Assembly: GCF_023276375.1 (NCBI RefSeq)
Contig: NZ_JALLPK010000001.1
Span: forward strand, 558,001 to 622,000
DNA: 64,000 bases
Direction of reading: 5' to 3'
Source: Halocatena marina
GTDB taxonomy: Archaea > Halobacteriota > Halobacteria > Halobacteriales > Haloarculaceae
Shown here: positions 63,017 to 64,000 of the stretch, piece by piece
How positions within the stretch are numbered: position 1 is the first letter of the stretch
Layout of the letters: the number at the start of each line of letters is the position of its first letter
Made by a program: the position numbers and the translations under genes
Notes under the pieces: model-generated
The model's database searches: none
What the model was told of the DNA's origin: nothing
Seen by the model: the letters and a program-made list of their open reading frames with translations, nothing else

Positions 63017-63874
63017 ATGACTTACCCCGCGGTCTCGCGAATCGCGGGTATGTACGGCGTCGTCACCCGTAACGAAGAGGAGCTGACGTGGCCGGAGTTC
63101 GAGTATGCCTTCTACGAGGCAAAATCCGTCGCCGGTCGAGCTGCTTCTCCGCAGCCGAATGCAGTGAACATGGTCTCTTGTTTCGCCGATAACGCCGCTG
63201 CGCGTGACAATCCAGATCTCGTACCCGTGAGCGAATCAGGCGAGCGCGCTACCCGCGAGCAGCCGTATTTCGATTGGGCGTACGTCTGCCCGACCCACGA
63301 GCGCTACCGCGACGGTCTCCTTGAGATGATCGAAGAGTGTGCAGCCGTCAACGGCGATGTCCGTCTCGATGATGTGGGATTTCCGCGGTCGGAATACTGT
63401 CACTGCGAGCGGTGTGAACGTGCCTTTTCAGAAAGCGAGTACGACGATCGCTTTGCGTGGCGAGCGTCGGTCATCGAATCGTTCGTTGCCCAAGCCCGCG
63501 AACGGGTTCCTGGGCGGCTGTACCTCACGCTCTACCCAGATCCGTATCCGGGCCATCTCTACGAACGAACCGGAATCGATGTATCAGCGCTCGATAGCGT
63601 CGATGAGTTCGTCGTTCCAATCTACGACATGGCGTACTCGACTACTTACTGGCTCGAAGTTCTCGCCAACGGTTTTGTCGACAAACTCACAACACCATTC
63701 AGCATCGAACTGTACGCTGTGAACGTCGAGATTGACAATCTCATTACGGCGAGTGAGGTTGCACAGGCCTACGCGAAGGATGTCTTCTTTGGCTACGACG
63801 CGAGCAACGCACGAGCGACACTCCGGCGAATGGATGCGCAGGCGCGAGAAGGAAAGTCACACGGCCCCGACTAG
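63017..63874 (+). CDS. Conserved TIM-barrel-like protein, possible glycosidase fold
   Basis: A 285-residue protein with a zinc-type cluster CHCERCERAF (about 133-142) inside an alpha/beta barrel-like pattern: DVRLDDVGFPRSEYC, LYLTLYPDPYPGHLYERTG and DEFVVPIYDMAYSTTYWLEVL. It resembles haloarchaeal hypothetical proteins with a glycoside-hydrolase-like fold. No catalytic pair can be assigned with confidence. Start at 63017 (MTYPAVS) fits the coding pattern; Met at 63050 is another option. Confidence 0.65.
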   Translation: MTYPAVSRIAGMYGVVTRNEEELTWPEFEYAFYEAKSVAGRAASPQPNAVNMVSCFADNAAARDNPDLVPVSESGERATREQPYFDWAYVCPTHERYRDGLLEMIEECAAVNGDVRLDDVGFPRSEYCHCERCERAFSESEYDDRFAWRASVIESFVAQARERVPGRLYLTLYPDPYPGHLYERTGIDVSALDSVDEFVVPIYDMAYSTTYWLEVLANGFVDKLTTPFSIELYAVNVEIDNLITASEVAQAYAKDVFFGYDASNARATLRRMDAQAREGKSHGPD

Positions 63875-64000
63875 CCGCGAAATCTGCTTGATTCCTTCTA
63901 TATTCCCCACAAGATACTTACCAACAACCCACTCTGTTCTATATGAATCGGGCGTCGTGATACGCTCTCTGCCAAGACTGACATTCACGAGGTCTCGCGT

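Overview
The window is chromosomal DNA from a halophilic archaeon (class Halobacteria). The evidence is the acidic, Asp/Glu-rich proteome, many starts placed about 25-30 bases after TATA-like boxes (leaderless transcripts), and lineage-typical genes: HalX response regulator, HTH_10 (bacterio-opsin activator type) regulator, SAMP2-type ubiquitin-like modifier, a DUF1931 histone-fold protein, aRNase J next to a polyprenyl synthase, and haloarchaeal-only small zinc-finger proteins. By eye the base composition is only moderately GC-rich for this class. I could not assign a genus.

Positions 1-16185 form a catabolic island. It holds a GH31 glycosidase (cut by the left edge), an enolase-superfamily sugar-acid dehydratase, a D-2-hydroxyacid dehydrogenase, two ABC sugar permeases and a Tat-lipoprotein binding protein, a two-gene UxaA/SuyAB-type lyase, a ComC-type sulfolactate dehydrogenase homologue, a DHDPS-family aldolase/dehydratase, an aldehyde dehydrogenase, a Gfo/Idh/MocA sugar dehydrogenase, a putative sulfate exporter (PSE/YeiH/TauZ family) with a separate small membrane protein, and an HTH_10 regulator. 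Read as pentose genes, this resembles the haloarchaeal xylose (Xac) pathway. Read together, the SlcC-like, ComC-like, SuyA/SuyB-like and PSE genes match the known toolkit for (S)- and (R)-sulfolactate degradation with sulfite/sulfate export. The rest then supplies the steps of an Entner-Doudoroff type sulfoquinovose pathway. My leading hypothesis is therefore an archaeal sulfo-sugar (sulfoquinovose) mineralisation island. No lactonase and no ABC ATPase are visible in the window.

Positions 16186-37309 are mixed housekeeping and accessory genes: a tandem alpha/beta hydrolase, ArsR-type and NifU-type proteins, two phosphohexomutases, a formyltransferase, RpiA, the histone-fold protein, LarB, a GIY-YIG protein, a minus-strand run (DUF6069 protein, Asp-box propeller, thioesterase, SAMP2, GNAT), a cysteine synthase, a LeuA-like synthase overlapping a class III CoA-transferase, and an asparaginase.

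Positions 37310-50285 hold a DUF1028 protein, a likely structured RNA near 38.65 kb, a PadR regulator, a RimK-retropepsin fusion facing an M14 deacylase (amidoligase system), the four succinate dehydrogenase genes, an AbrB-family pseudogene, a GlmU-like nucleotidyltransferase and a quinone-detoxification locus (HxlR regulator, VOC dioxygenase, carboxylesterase) with two matching operator-like repeats.

Positions 50286-64000 hold a HalX regulator, polyprenyl synthase with aRNase J, an unexplained GC-rich element closed by a 15-bp stem, a membrane J-protein with an Hsp70 that lacks the lid domain, a geranylgeranyl-reductase-type flavoprotein, pyrB-pyrI, a methyltransferase, thiC under a 15-bp palindrome, a 30-residue membrane peptide and a TIM-barrel-like protein. 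I saw no rRNA, tRNA, CRISPR array or intact insertion sequence.
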